DNA of 25,412 nucleotides from a virus. Location of the stretch: the IMG/VR virus record IMGVR_UViG_3300044237_002656, positions 1 to 25,412 of that record; one strand, 5' to 3'. Under the pieces are notes generated by a model. That model did no database searches. It was not told the DNA's origin and was given only the letters and a program-made list of their open reading frames with translations. This document shows positions 8,310 through 14,281 of this stretch, piece by piece. Each line of letters starts with the position of its first letter. Positions within the stretch are counted from its first letter, which is position 1. Made by a program: the position numbers and the translations under genes.

Positions 8310-8898
8310 AATTTGGACACATGTTGCTTGGGATAATACCGGAAAGAAAGATTTAGGTAAGGCATATAATGCTTGTTTGAATGAACATGCAGATGAAGAT
8401 TGGGTAGCATTTTTAGATCATGATGCAATCTTTACAACTAACGACTGGTACTTACAACTTCAACAAATAATTCAAGATAATCCTAACTGTAAAGGCATAT
8501 GTTCTAGAGTAAATAGAATGAATACACTTGAGCAAATGGTAGTGGGTATAGACCCCTATAATTTTGATTATGGTTATCATAGAAATGTAGGAAAATTTTT
8601 AGCAACAAAGTATAAAAATCAATCTAAAATTATAAAAAAGAAAGGACACATGTCGGGAGTATTTTTTGCTGTTAATGTTGGAGTGATGAAAAAATTAGGG
8701 GGATGTGTTGAAACAGGTCGTCAATTAGGCACAGATAATTTAACTCAAGCTAAAATTATTGATGCAGGATATGAATTTAGAATTGCAAATGGTATATATG
8801 TTTTTCATTGGTACAGAGCAGAAAGCCCATATGAACATGCAAAACACTCTTTGCAACAATTAGAAATTGCTCATTATAATTCAATAAGGTTAACATAA
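8302..8898 (+). CDS. Short GT-A glycosyltransferase-like protein
   Basis: A 198-residue protein of GT2/GT-A type, which transfers a sugar from a nucleotide donor. Seen: KDLGKAYNACLNEHADEDWVAFLDHDAIF, with D39-H40-D41 as the metal/nucleotide DxD; GHMSGVFFAVNVGVMKKLGG, the usual acceptor-side block; and a later TDNLTQAKIIDAGYEF segment. It is shorter than most GT2 enzymes: the N-terminal strand that normally precedes the DLGxAYN helix is minimal, so the donor domain may be trimmed. It overlaps the PLP enzyme by 8 bases and starts without a Shine-Dalgarno, so it is likely translationally coupled. It probably transfers a sugar made or modified by the cassette, or acts on an existing glycan. The acceptor is not visible. 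Confidence 0.72.
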   Translation: MVKIWTHVAWDNTGKKDLGKAYNACLNEHADEDWVAFLDHDAIFTTNDWYLQLQQIIQDNPNCKGICSRVNRMNTLEQMVVGIDPYNFDYGYHRNVGKFLATKYKNQSKIIKKKGHMSGVFFAVNVGVMKKLGGCVETGRQLGTDNLTQAKIIDAGYEFRIANGIYVFHWYRAESPYEHAKHSLQQLEIAHYNSIRLT

Positions 8899-9101
8899 TG
8901 TTGGACCCAACCACAGTAGATCAAATTAGAAATACAATTAATAAGCAAATAAGAGATATTAAAGATCATATTTGTTATGGGGTTGAAACGGAATCTCAGT
9001 TGATGTATGCTAGAGGCAGACTCAGCGGATTAGAAACGCTGCTTCAGGATATTAAAAACCTGCATAAGGAGGATAACGATGGTACAATTGATAAAACCTA
9101 A
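8898..9101 (+). CDS. Small helical protein, unknown
   Basis: A 67-residue protein, TAATG-coupled to the glycosyltransferase. It is predicted helical: MLDPTTVDQIRNTINKQIRD, then IKDHICYGVETESQLMYARG and RLSGLETLLQDIKNLHKED. It overlaps the GroES-like gene by 23 bases, whose Shine-Dalgarno AAGGAGG lies inside its 3' end. In marine phages small proteins with this start recur between head genes (from memory, no name). No membrane segment or metal motif is visible. Likely a phage housekeeping or head-associated protein rather than part of the AT-rich cassette. Confidence 0.68.
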   Translation: MLDPTTVDQIRNTINKQIRDIKDHICYGVETESQLMYARGRLSGLETLLQDIKNLHKEDNDGTIDKT

Positions 9102-9522
9102 GCTTACAGATTTTGGTAATGACCAAAAAAAAGAAGCAGAGGTTAAATCACAAATTCCAACAGACCCTAAAGGCATCAAAGAATATCTTGAAATCATACC
9201 AAACCCAGTAGGATACCGAATGTTAGTTAGACCATGGTCTGGTAAGGCTAAGACTAAAGGCGGTGTTATTTTAGCAGATGAAACTCAAGACAAAATTCAA
9301 ATGACAACAGTTGTTGGATTAGTGGTCAAAATGGGTGATCTCTGCTATCAAGACGAAAAAAAATTTCCAAACGGGCCTTGGTGTAAGGAAGGTGAATTTG
9401 TTGTTTATGGCAGATACACTGGATCAAGATTTCAAACTAAATACGGTGAACACCGTATACTCAATGATGACGAAATAATAGGAACTATAGGAAAGCCAGA
9501 AGATATTCTCCATTTATTTTAA
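9079..9522 (+). CDS. GroES-like co-chaperonin (phage Cpn10)
   Basis: A 147-residue Cpn10-fold protein that would cap a GroEL ring so that large or awkward capsid proteins can fold. Residues 1-40 are an unusual charged extension. Then come NPVGYRMLVRPWSGKAKTKGG, the flexible mobile loop with GGVILADET (about 55-72, matching the GG-IVL contact of GroES), VVGLVVKMG, CYQDEKKFPNGPWCKEGEFVVYG and EHRILNDDEIIGTIG. It is longer than GroES (97) mainly from the N-terminal extension and an inserted roof segment (about 88-125). A strong AAGGAGG (9066-9072) precedes ATG 9079. It sits just before the scaffold-like gene, the setting of other phage co-chaperonins that help the capsid protein fold. It would use the host GroEL; no GroEL is seen in the window. 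Confidence 0.85.
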   Translation: MVQLIKPKLTDFGNDQKKEAEVKSQIPTDPKGIKEYLEIIPNPVGYRMLVRPWSGKAKTKGGVILADETQDKIQMTTVVGLVVKMGDLCYQDEKKFPNGPWCKEGEFVVYGRYTGSRFQTKYGEHRILNDDEIIGTIGKPEDILHLF

Positions 9523-9534
9523 AGGAGGATAAAC

Positions 9535-10611
9535 ATGGCAGAAGTAAAAGACTATAGTGCAGAAGCATTATTAGCCAAAGAAAAAGAAGTAGAACTTGAT
9601 ACGGATGATGTAAAAGAAGAAAGCATCGAAGTTAAAGAAGATACTAAAAAAGACAAAGAGCCTGATCTCAATGTTGGTGAAGTAGATCTTGGATATACCG
9701 AGCATCCAAAAACTGACCAGGAGAAAAAAGAAGAAAAACCTCAAATAGAAGTTAAGGATGAAACACAACCTGAAGTTTCACGTGAAACATCTGAAACTAA
9801 AACTGAGGAAAAACAAGAAGAAAAGCCCGACCTTCAGGGGGAGAGAAGAAATTATCAAAAAAGAATCGATAAACTTGTCTATCAAAAAAAAGAAGCTGAA
9901 AGAAGAGAAAAAGCAGCTCTTGATTTTGCGAAGGGATTACAAAAGAAATTTGATGTAAATGTTCAAAAGCTAAACTCTACTGACGAACAGTATCTTAAAG
10001 AATTAGATGCAAGAGTTGATGCTCAAAGAGAACAAGTCAAAGTAGCTCTTAAAACTGCAATTGAAAGTAATGACCCGACCAAGATTATGGAGGCTAACGA
10101 TAAGTTAACTCAGCTAGCTGTTGAAAAAGAAAAAGCTAGATTAGAGATTGCTAATCGGGAAGAACTTAAAAAAGCAGCAGAAGAGAAAAATAAACAACAA
10201 AAAAACGTACAAGCTGATACCTCAAACAGCGGATCAGATTCTATGCCACAAATTACACCAAAAGCTAAAAAATGGGCTGAGGAAAATAAATGGTTTGGAA
10301 CTGATGAAGTCATGACTAATGCTGCTATCACTATACACAACAATATTTCTCAAGAGGGTATTGAAGTAGACAGTGATGAGTATTATAATGAAGTTAATTC
10401 AAGACTAAGGAAATATTTTCCAGGTAGTTTTGATGACACTAAAGATGAGCCAAAAAAAGAGACACCGAAACCCGTCCAAACGGTTGCCTCGGCTGGTCGT
10501 AGTCAACAGGGACGCAGAACTGTGAAACTCACCAAGTCACAAGTAGCTATTGCTAAACGATTAGGGGTGCCACTAGAGGAATACGCTAGATACGTGAAGG
10601 AGGATAGATAA
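9535..10611 (+). CDS. Scaffold-like protein
   Basis: A 358-residue protein with the composition of a capsid scaffold, which shapes the procapsid and leaves it. Residues 1-110 are very acidic with many Lys/Glu pairs; about 110-240 is a charged helical region with YQKKEAERREKAALDFAKG and long Glu/Lys/Gln runs, likely coiled coil; then a compact part with KKWAEENKWFGTDEVMTNAA; and a C-terminal basic helix-turn-helix (KLTKSQVAIAKRLGVP, then LEEYARYVKEDR) resembling the capsid-binding end of P22-type scaffolds. A strong AAAGGAGG precedes ATG 9535. It lies between the co-chaperonin and two further head genes before the major capsid protein, as expected. The call rests on composition and position, not sequence identity. 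Confidence 0.7.
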   Translation: MAEVKDYSAEALLAKEKEVELDTDDVKEESIEVKEDTKKDKEPDLNVGEVDLGYTEHPKTDQEKKEEKPQIEVKDETQPEVSRETSETKTEEKQEEKPDLQGERRNYQKRIDKLVYQKKEAERREKAALDFAKGLQKKFDVNVQKLNSTDEQYLKELDARVDAQREQVKVALKTAIESNDPTKIMEANDKLTQLAVEKEKARLEIANREELKKAAEEKNKQQKNVQADTSNSGSDSMPQITPKAKKWAEENKWFGTDEVMTNAAITIHNNISQEGIEVDSDEYYNEVNSRLRKYFPGSFDDTKDEPKKETPKPVQTVASAGRSQQGRRTVKLTKSQVAIAKRLGVPLEEYARYVKEDR

Positions 10612-11082
10612 ATGAGTACAATAGATAGAACTTCACGGGAGTCAGATAAGAAAGCTTCAAAAGAAGCAAAAAAATCTTGGACTCCACCATCCAGTTTGGA
10701 TGCACCACCTGCACCGAATGGGTACGCCCACAGATGGATACGTACAACCGTTCAAGGTTTTGAGGATACAGCTAATGTATCTAAAAAAATGAGGGAAGGT
10801 TGGGAATTTGTAAAAGTTGATCAAGTTAGAAACGAGATTGGCGATAACAGTTACCCATTCTATACCGAAGGTAAATACGAGGGGTGTATAGGAATTGGAG
10901 GCCTTGTGCTGGCAAGGATACCAGAAGAGATTTTGGTTCAACGTGCTGAGTATTTCAGAAGAATTACTCAAGATAGAATGAACGCTGTTGACAATGATCT
11001 TATGAAGGAACAGCACCCAGACATGCCTATCAATATTGATAGACAGTCGAGAGTGACCTTTGGTGGTAGTCGTAAAAAATAA
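10612..11082 (+). CDS. Virion-associated protein, unknown
   Basis: A 156-residue protein immediately after the scaffold-like gene, with GAAGGAGGAT before ATG 10612. Seen: a Ser/Lys-rich N-terminus, then APPAPNGYAHRWIRTTVQGF, a VSKKMREGWEFVKVD segment, a GCIGIGGLVLARIPEE strand region, and EYFRRITQDRMNAVD near the end, closing in SRVTFGGSRKK. The GYxHRWIR and EGWE features recur in phage proteins beside scaffold genes (from memory). No known domain was assigned. The gene order (scaffold, this, decoration-like, capsid) suggests it takes part in head assembly. Confidence 0.72.
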   Translation: MSTIDRTSRESDKKASKEAKKSWTPPSSLDAPPAPNGYAHRWIRTTVQGFEDTANVSKKMREGWEFVKVDQVRNEIGDNSYPFYTEGKYEGCIGIGGLVLARIPEEILVQRAEYFRRITQDRMNAVDNDLMKEQHPDMPINIDRQSRVTFGGSRKK

Positions 11083-11144
11083 TTTTTTTGCAATACCTAC
11101 TTGGTCATTAAAATAAACTGTTAGTTAAATAGGAGAACTAAACT

Positions 11145-11729
11145 ATGGCAAATCAACTAGAAAAGTTTGGTCTAAGACCATACAGAAAACTAGACGGTTC
11201 ACCATTAGTAGGAGCTCAAAACAGATACGTGATTAAAGCAGGAAGTGCTACTGCAATTTACCAAGGTGATGCGGTTATCCCTACATCAAATGGTAACATT
11301 GAAAGAGCAACTGCAAATACATCGGATGCTGTTGTGGGCGTGTTTAACGGATGTTTTTATAATGATCCAACAACTCAGAAGCCGACTTACAGTAATTACT
11401 ACCCTGGCTCAATTACTCCAACACAAGGCGATATAACAGCTTTTGTTGTAGATGATCCAGACGCAGTATTTCTGATGAACGCTGATCAGAGTTTTGTTAG
11501 AGCAGACTTATATAAGAACTACTCTTTGTCAAACACTACTGGTGTAACACAAACAGGAATATCAAAAGTGCAACTTGATGTATCAGTATCAGGTGTTGCG
11601 ACTACTTTTGCTGTACAAGCAATTGACATTTCACAAGATCCAGAGAATTCGGATGTGACTACGTCAAATGCTAATATTCTTGTTAGAATCAACAATCACT
11701 TTTACAGAAGTGGTACAGGCTTAGCATAA
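11145..11729 (+). CDS. Probable head decoration or capsid-associated protein
   Basis: A 194-residue beta-rich protein beginning MANQLEKFGLRPYRKLDGSP. It contains YVIKAGSATAIYQGDAVIPT, DAVVGVFNGCFYND, DPDAVFLMNADQSFVRADL and ANILVRINNHFYRSG. Two properties suggest a capsid-bound role: it sits directly before the major capsid protein with a tight 12-base gap, and it has a strong AGGAGAA site (11132-11138), like the capsid gene itself. Phages often encode decoration or cement proteins here. Gene order is the main evidence; the sequence did not match a named family I can recall. A 62-base gap precedes it, with no convincing terminator. Confidence 0.65.
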   Translation: MANQLEKFGLRPYRKLDGSPLVGAQNRYVIKAGSATAIYQGDAVIPTSNGNIERATANTSDAVVGVFNGCFYNDPTTQKPTYSNYYPGSITPTQGDITAFVVDDPDAVFLMNADQSFVRADLYKNYSLSNTTGVTQTGISKVQLDVSVSGVATTFAVQAIDISQDPENSDVTTSNANILVRINNHFYRSGTGLA

Positions 11730-11741
11730 GGAGAATAAACT

Positions 11742-12659
11742 ATGGCTATATCAAGAGCACAGCTAGTTAAAGAACTAGAGCCAGGTTTGAATGCTTTATT
11801 CGGCCTGGAATATAATAGATATGAGAATCAACATGCGGAGATTTTCACGTCTGAAACATCTGACAGAGCTTTCGAAGAAGAAGTAATGTTAAGTGGTTTC
11901 GCTTCTGCACCAACTAAACAAGAAGGTGCTGGAGTAGTATTTGATCAAGCAGGTGAAACTTTCACAGCTAGATACAATCACGAAACAATCGCTTTAGCAT
12001 TTGCTATTACTGAAGAAGCAATCGAAGACAACCTATATGACAGACTTGCAGCGAGATACACAAGAGCTCTTGCAAGATCAATGTCTAATACGAAGCAAGT
12101 TAAAGCTGCAAACGTATTGAACAATGCACAAGTTGCTACTGTAACTGGTGGAGATGGAGTATCATTAATTAATGCTTCTCACCCATTAGCTACTGGTGGT
12201 GTCTTTTCAAATGTTCTTGCAACTGCTGCAGACCTTAATGAAACTTCATTAGAACAGTCATTAATTGACATCGCAGGTTTTGTTGATGAAAGAGGTTTAA
12301 GAATCGCTACTCAAGGTAGAAAAATGATAATTCCAAAAGAATTACAATTTACTGCTGAGAGATTGATGAAATCACCTCAAAGAGTCGGCACAGCTGATAA
12401 CGATATCAACGCAATTGCAAGCATGGGTATGGTACCAGAAGGTTATTCAGTGAATAACTTCTTAACTGATACTGACTCATTCTTCTTATTGACGGACATA
12501 CCTAACGGACTAAAACACTTCGTTAGATCACCGATCAAAACTGCAATTGAAGGTGACTTCGATACTGGAAATGTAAGATTTAAAGCTAGAGAAAGATACT
12601 CTTTCGGATTTTCTGATCCAAGATGTATTTTTGGTAACGGAAATTTACCAACTAGCTAA
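11742..12659 (+). CDS. Major capsid protein (HK97-fold, Mu gpT-like)
   Basis: A 305-residue protein with the sequence of a Mu gpT-type HK97-fold capsid protein. Seen: VKELEPGLNALFGLEYNRYE at the N-terminus, FEEEVMLSGFASAPTKQEGAG, YNHETIALAFAITEEAIEDN, LYDRLAARYTRALARSM, INASHPLATGG, then RGLRIATQGRKMIIPKEL, AERLMKSPQRVGTADNDINAI and FRSPIK-like FVRSPIKTAIEGDFDTG, ending in YSFGFSDPRCIFGNG. A TAAGGAGAATAAAC precedes ATG 11742. It follows scaffold and decoration-like genes and is followed by a strong terminator at 12687-12718, as expected for a highly expressed capsid operon. Its codon use and GC are higher than those of the metabolic cassette. Confidence 0.88.
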   Translation: MAISRAQLVKELEPGLNALFGLEYNRYENQHAEIFTSETSDRAFEEEVMLSGFASAPTKQEGAGVVFDQAGETFTARYNHETIALAFAITEEAIEDNLYDRLAARYTRALARSMSNTKQVKAANVLNNAQVATVTGGDGVSLINASHPLATGGVFSNVLATAADLNETSLEQSLIDIAGFVDERGLRIATQGRKMIIPKELQFTAERLMKSPQRVGTADNDINAIASMGMVPEGYSVNNFLTDTDSFFLLTDIPNGLKHFVRSPIKTAIEGDFDTGNVRFKARERYSFGFSDPRCIFGNGNLPTS

Positions 12660-12663
12660 TAGA

Positions 12664-12683
12664 TAATACTTTTTTTAGTATTA
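12664..12683 (+). other. AT-rich hairpin after the capsid gene
   Basis: TAATACT (12664-12670), a TTTTTT loop, and AGTATTA (12677-12683) form a perfect 7-bp inverted repeat just past the capsid stop. It is A/U-rich and so weak as RNA. It lies immediately upstream of the strong terminator, so the two hairpins could act in tandem or protect the capsid mRNA 3' end. Confidence 0.4.
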
Positions 12684-12686
12684 CTT

Positions 12687-12718
12687 AAAGGGGCGGTGTT
12701 CACATCGCCCCTTTTTTT
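12687..12718 (+). terminator. Rho-independent terminator after the major capsid gene
   Basis: GGGGCGGTG (12690-12698), a TTCA loop, and CATCGCCCC (12703-12711) form a 9-bp stem with one G-U pair, extended by AAA/TTT, followed by seven T at 12712-12718. It is the strongest intrinsic terminator seen in the window and is GC-rich against an AT-rich background. It lies 30 bases past the capsid stop, so it ends or attenuates the head operon. A promoter-like pair overlaps it (see next entry), so it may separate the head and tail transcription units. Confidence 0.88.
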
Positions 12719-12727
12719 ATGTATAAT
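12699..12727 (+). promoter_or_regulatory. Putative sigma-70 promoter overlapping the terminator
   Basis: TTCACA at 12699-12704 (5 of 6 to TTGACA) lies inside the terminator hairpin loop and arm, and TATAAT at 12722-12727 (6 of 6) follows after 17 bases, the ideal spacing. A start would be near 12734, giving a leader of about 78 bases before ATG 12812. In an AT-rich genome -10 matches are common by chance, but the exact box, spacing and position between terminator and next gene make this the best promoter candidate here. Confidence 0.6.
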
Positions 12728-12746
12728 GAAAATACCTAGATTAAAT

Positions 12747-12800
12747 ATTTTGTAGACTGACTAGGCAGACGGTATAGAGACTACAAAATTAACGCTATAC
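12747..12800 (+). promoter_or_regulatory. 5' leader with possible H-type pseudoknot before the 159-aa gene
   Basis: ATTTTGTAG (12747-12755) is perfectly complementary to CTACAAAAT (12781-12789). Within its loop, GTATAG (12772-12777) is complementary to CTATAC (12795-12800). The two pairings cross, the topology of an H-type pseudoknot, and the second stem ends one base before the AGGAGGAT ribosome site (from 12801). Forming it could hide the site. The last connecting loop is 5 nt across a 9-bp stem, which is tight, so full formation may need partial melting. I do not match it to a known riboswitch class. Confidence 0.45.
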
Positions 12801-12811
12801 AGGAGGATATT

Positions 12812-13291
12812 ATGGCAAGAACTACATTTTCGGGACCGATAAAATCGGGAACGATTCAATATACTACAGGTACTGTACTTGGACAAAATAGAGCTAATGT
12901 TGGTTTTACAGAAGTTGGAAAACTAGCACCCACTCTTATCAACTACAATGATACCACAGCTACAGCGACTGGATTAATTATTCCAGCGTACTCGCAAATA
13001 ACAGAAATTTCAATTTTTGTTGAAACATTATTTGCAAACTCATCTACAACTACTTTAGCTTTAGGTGATGGTTCAGATAATGCTACTGACATTGCAGCAG
13101 CTCACAACATTGCAGCAGGAGCAGTTGGACCATTAAGAATGCTACAATCAGCTACTGATAGATGGCAAGTTGGAGCAACAGATATTGAGTTATTTGCAAT
13201 TGTTGTAACTAACTCAGCTACAGCTGGACAAGCAAGAATCGGTGTAAAATATTTACAAAATTACCATAACGATTCGGCTCAAAAAGTATAA
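12812..13291 (+). CDS. Putative virion structural protein
   Basis: A 159-residue protein with a strong AGGAGGAT site and the leader described above. It is beta-rich and low in charge: MARTTFSGPIKSGTIQYTT, then a segment GLIIPAYSQITEISIFVETL, an Ala-rich stretch DIAAAHNIAAGAVGPLRML, and ARIGVKYLQNYHND near the C-terminus. The composition (Thr, Ala, Asn, Gly) and position right after the capsid gene suggest a head or tail surface protein, for example a head decoration protein. No family was recognised. A UUCG hairpin follows at 13302-13321 before the next gene. Confidence 0.65.
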   Translation: MARTTFSGPIKSGTIQYTTGTVLGQNRANVGFTEVGKLAPTLINYNDTTATATGLIIPAYSQITEISIFVETLFANSSTTTLALGDGSDNATDIAAAHNIAAGAVGPLRMLQSATDRWQVGATDIELFAIVVTNSATAGQARIGVKYLQNYHNDSAQKV

Positions 13292-13301
13292 TAAGTAAAT
13301 A

Positions 13302-13321
13302 GTGGCTCCTTCGGGAGCCAC
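13302..13321 (+). other. UUCG-capped RNA hairpin
   Basis: GTGGCTCC, a TTCG loop, and GGAGCCAC form a perfect 8-bp stem closed by the very stable UUCG tetraloop. The next bases are AAACTAGGAG, without a T tract, so it is not a standard terminator. It sits 11 bases after the stop-proximal region and directly before the Shine-Dalgarno of the 109-aa gene, so it may stabilise or process the mRNA. Confidence 0.75.
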
Positions 13322-13335
13322 AAACTAGGAGAATT

Positions 13336-13665
13336 ATGAGTTTTAAAAATGATATACAAGCAACAAGATTTACGGCTGCCAGTGGTACTGCGATTATTGC
13401 ACAACCAATTAGACTAAGAGGAATTTTTGTTTCATCTAATGGCGGTGGTGCAGGATCAGTTGTTTTAAATACAGAAAAAAAAGCAGGCGGAACTAATTTA
13501 TTAACTGTTGATATACCAACAGGTGATGTGGTCAGTTTAAATTTTCCAGAAGATGGTATTTTATTTCCACAAGGTATATTTGCTTCAACAGTAACAAATG
13601 TTGCAGCAGTAACTTTGTTAACAGATAAATACTCTGGACCTAATTTAACAACAACTAATAAATAA
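13336..13665 (+). CDS. Small virion-like protein, paralogue of the next gene
   Basis: A 109-residue beta-rich protein with AGGAGAA before ATG 13336. It shares its core with the following 101-aa protein: an RLxxI strand (PIRLRGIFVSSNGG here, ARLTSIQAKGHANG there), then FPEDGILFPQGIFASTVTN here against FPGSGVLFKEGITAVITN there. The pair therefore looks like a tandem duplication that diverged. Composition and place in the tail-side operon suggest virion structural proteins. Two small paralogues side by side could form a hetero-oligomer or decorate the same site. Confidence 0.68.
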   Translation: MSFKNDIQATRFTAASGTAIIAQPIRLRGIFVSSNGGGAGSVVLNTEKKAGGTNLLTVDIPTGDVVSLNFPEDGILFPQGIFASTVTNVAAVTLLTDKYSGPNLTTTNK

Positions 13666-13667
13666 TT

Positions 13668-13973
13668 ATGCCAGGTGGGGCTTCGTTTATATCCGACCAA
13701 CAATCGGTACACAAAGCTACCGGTACGCATGTCATGCGTGCAGCAAGAGCTCGGTTAACTAGCATTCAAGCTAAAGGCCATGCAAACGGCACTGTTGAAT
13801 TTCATGATTGTAAAACTACGGGTGCAGTATCTGCTAGCAATCTTAAAGTAAAATATACATTTGGTACTGAAGGATTAGATTTATATTTTCCTGGATCAGG
13901 TGTTTTATTTAAAGAAGGAATAACTGCTGTAATCACAAATTCTGGTGGTTCAACAATCAGTTACACAGGATAA
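13668..13973 (+). CDS. Small virion-like protein, paralogue of the preceding gene
   Basis: A 101-residue protein starting 2 bases after its paralogue. Seen: MPGGASFISDQQSVHKATGT, the RLTSIQAKGHANGTVEF strand region, and YFPGSGVLFKEGITAVITNSG, which aligns with the end of the previous protein. Its stop overlaps the next start (TAATG at 13971-13975). It is beta-rich and uncharged. No named domain was assigned. Comparison with the neighbour shows the shared turn FPxxGxLFxxGI is the most conserved part, a possible packing or contact surface. Virion role is inferred from context. Confidence 0.65.
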   Translation: MPGGASFISDQQSVHKATGTHVMRAARARLTSIQAKGHANGTVEFHDCKTTGAVSASNLKVKYTFGTEGLDLYFPGSGVLFKEGITAVITNSGGSTISYTG

Positions 13974-14281
13974 TGGACGAGTATACTTTAGAATTATTAA
14001 GTTTTAAAAAAGGTGGGATGCCACCTAGAAATAAAAAAAATTTCAGGTCTACTAAAAAAGGAGCTGGAATGACAGAAGCAGGTGTTAAAGCTTACAGACG
14101 TTTAAACCCTGGTTCTAAATTAAAAACAGCGGTTACTGGCAAAGTTAAGCCTGGGTCAAAAGACGCAAAGAGACGTAAGTCATTTTGTGCTAGAAGTGCA
14201 GGACAAATGAAAAAATTTCCTAAAGCAGCAAAAGATCCTAACTCTAGACTAAGACAGGCTAGGAGAAGATGGAAATGTTAA
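13973..14281 (+). CDS. Small basic protein of a recurrent marine-phage family
   Basis: A 102-residue, very basic protein starting at TAATG overlap. An internal block GMTEAGVKAYRRLNPGSKL, AVTGKVKPGSKDAKRRKSFC and ARSAGQMKKFPKAAKDPNSR, then ARRRWKC, is one I recall as a conserved small phage/virus domain (possibly DUF6321; unverified). The N-terminus carries SFKKGGMPPRNKK. Three Cys lie in the C-terminal half. The high Arg/Lys content fits nucleic acid or capsid-interior binding, but no function is known to me. It is directly abutted by the next gene (TAA then ATG). Confidence 0.7.
   Translation: MDEYTLELLSFKKGGMPPRNKKNFRSTKKGAGMTEAGVKAYRRLNPGSKLKTAVTGKVKPGSKDAKRRKSFCARSAGQMKKFPKAAKDPNSRLRQARRRWKC

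Noticed and set aside
10657-11016. Antisense open frame of 119 codons
   Set aside because: It is the mirror of the 156-aa virion gene, has no ribosome site and no recognisable product; AT-poor codons on the other strand explain its length.
11088-11114. Promoter-like TTGCAA and TAAAAT before the decoration-like gene
   Set aside because: The spacer is only 15 bases and both boxes are weak; AT-rich DNA gives such matches by chance.
13218-13730. Antisense open frame of 170 codons
   Set aside because: It spans three + strand genes and the UUCG hairpin; no coding signature and no ribosome site on that strand.
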